This document shows, in pieces, positions 5,230-5,792 of a stretch of 5,792 nt of DNA. The translations under genes and the position numbers were made by a program. This DNA is from Actinomycetota bacterium (lineage in GTDB: Bacteria; Actinomycetota; Geothermincolia; Fen-727; Anoxymicrobiaceae), in the NCBI GenBank assembly GCA_003154635.1, contig PMDX01000260.1:878-6669 (forward strand), read 5' to 3'. Each line of letters opens with the position of its first letter. Within the stretch, counting starts at the first letter, position 1. The notes beneath the pieces are model-generated. The model saw only the letters and a program-made list of their open reading frames with translations, had not been told where the DNA came from and did not search any database.

Positions 5230-5792
5230 ATGCCATTGGATTATGGGGATCCCGTCTACATCAACCAGCGACAGCTACTCATCGGTGAGATGCTATCACG
5301 CGTGGCCCGATCCAAGCCCGACTCCGAAGCAATTGTTTTCGAGGACAGGCGTTACACGTTCAGGGAGTTCGACCACAGGACGGACCGGCTTGCCAACGCG
5401 CTGGGGCGGCTCGGCATCGGCAAGGGCTGCAAGGTGGCCGAGCTTCTCTTCAACTGCAGCGAGCTCATAGAAGCTTACCTGGCGACATGCAAGCTCGGGG
5501 CGATAAATGTCCCTCTCAACTTCAGGCTGGCAGCTCCGGAGGTTCTTTACCAGATCACGGATAGCGATACCGATCTCGTCGTATTCGGTGAGGAGTTCAC
5601 TCCGCTTATCGAAGAGATCAGAGGCGAGATACCGGAGGTCACGTTCATCTGCGTGGGTAACAACATCCCGGATTTCGCGAAGGAGTTCCACTCGGTCCTC
5701 GAGGGCGGTGAGGACTCACCACCCGCGGTCGCCATTCATGACGACGACCCCGCGTTCATCATGTATACCTCGGGCACGACGGGCAAGCCGAA
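5230..5792 (+). CDS. AMP-forming acyl-CoA synthetase / AMP-dependent ligase, N-terminal part, 3'-truncated by the window
   Basis: The frame is open to the window end, with 187 residues visible. The N-terminus has the usual ANL-superfamily layout: PDSEAIVFEDRRYTFREFD (30-48), a helix with LANALGRLGIGKG, the segment CKLGAINVPLNFRL (87-100), and finally the phosphate-binding P-loop YTSGTTGKP (179-187), cut at its end. These enzymes activate a carboxylate with ATP to an acyl-adenylate and transfer it to CoA in the cytoplasm. Subfamily (long-chain, aromatic, other) cannot be told, because the substrate-binding part lies outside the window; the sequence looks closest to FadD/long-chain-type members. 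The start at 5230 is favoured by AGGGAGG at 5215-5221, eight bases upstream; the ATG at 5225 is out of frame. The gene follows the ADP-forming synthetase gene by 101 bp in the same direction. Confidence 0.92.
   Translation, partial: MPLDYGDPVYINQRQLLIGEMLSRVARSKPDSEAIVFEDRRYTFREFDHRTDRLANALGRLGIGKGCKVAELLFNCSELIEAYLATCKLGAINVPLNFRLAAPEVLYQITDSDTDLVVFGEEFTPLIEEIRGEIPEVTFICVGNNIPDFAKEFHSVLEGGEDSPPAVAIHDDDPAFIMYTSGTTGKP

Noticed and set aside
5225..5470. An 81-residue open frame starting at ATG 5225
   Set aside because: It is out of frame with the AMP-ligase motifs that end in the P-loop; the ATG at 5230 has the better Shine-Dalgarno spacing.
5296..5691. A 131-residue open frame on the minus strand over the AMP-ligase gene
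   Set aside because: It lies opposite conserved ANL-superfamily coding sequence and shows no motif of its own.

Overview
The window is a moderately GC-rich, densely packed bacterial segment. It carries six protein-coding genes, two of them cut by the window edges. Shine-Dalgarno sites are purine-rich, intergenic gaps are mostly short, and there is no sign of a mobile element, CRISPR array, rRNA or tRNA. The gene mix is an Old Yellow Enzyme-type flavoprotein, an ADP-forming acyl-CoA synthetase alpha subunit, an AMP-forming acyl-CoA synthetase and a lipoprotein hydrolase. That mix would suit an acid-degrading, probably anaerobic or facultative bacterium, for example a deep-branching Actinomycetota or a Gram-positive-like lineage. 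The taxonomic guess is weak, because no marker gene is present.

Layout, left to right. Positions 1-523 (+) are the C-terminal end of a flavoprotein of the 2,4-dienoyl-CoA reductase / NADH:flavin oxidoreductase type. A candidate terminator hairpin follows (547-577), then a second perfect inverted repeat (653-671) just upstream of a TetR-family regulator (696-1394, +). A convergent gene (1450-2496, -) encodes an extended SDR / NAD(P)-dependent epimerase that closely resembles the HpnA family. It reads from a good sigma70-like promoter (2552-2581, -) in the 296-bp divergent region 2497-2792. To the right, three co-directional genes follow: a secreted lipoprotein alpha/beta-hydrolase (2793-3734), an ADP-forming acyl-CoA synthetase alpha-subunit-like protein (3749-5128), and the N-terminal part of an AMP-forming acyl-CoA synthetase (5230 to the window end).

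How they may work together (inference): the hydrolase could release a carboxylic acid outside the membrane, one or both CoA-ligase systems could activate it inside the cell, and the flavoprotein could reduce an unsaturated CoA intermediate. The TetR protein would be a plausible acyl-CoA or acid-responsive regulator. The role of the epimerase-like SDR is open. I see no clearly novel system. The points most worth checking are the alpha subunit with no ATP-grasp beta partner in view, two different acyl-CoA-forming chemistries side by side, an HpnA-like gene outside any visible hopanoid cluster, and a run of eight G residues in the ribosome-binding position of the alpha-subunit gene.
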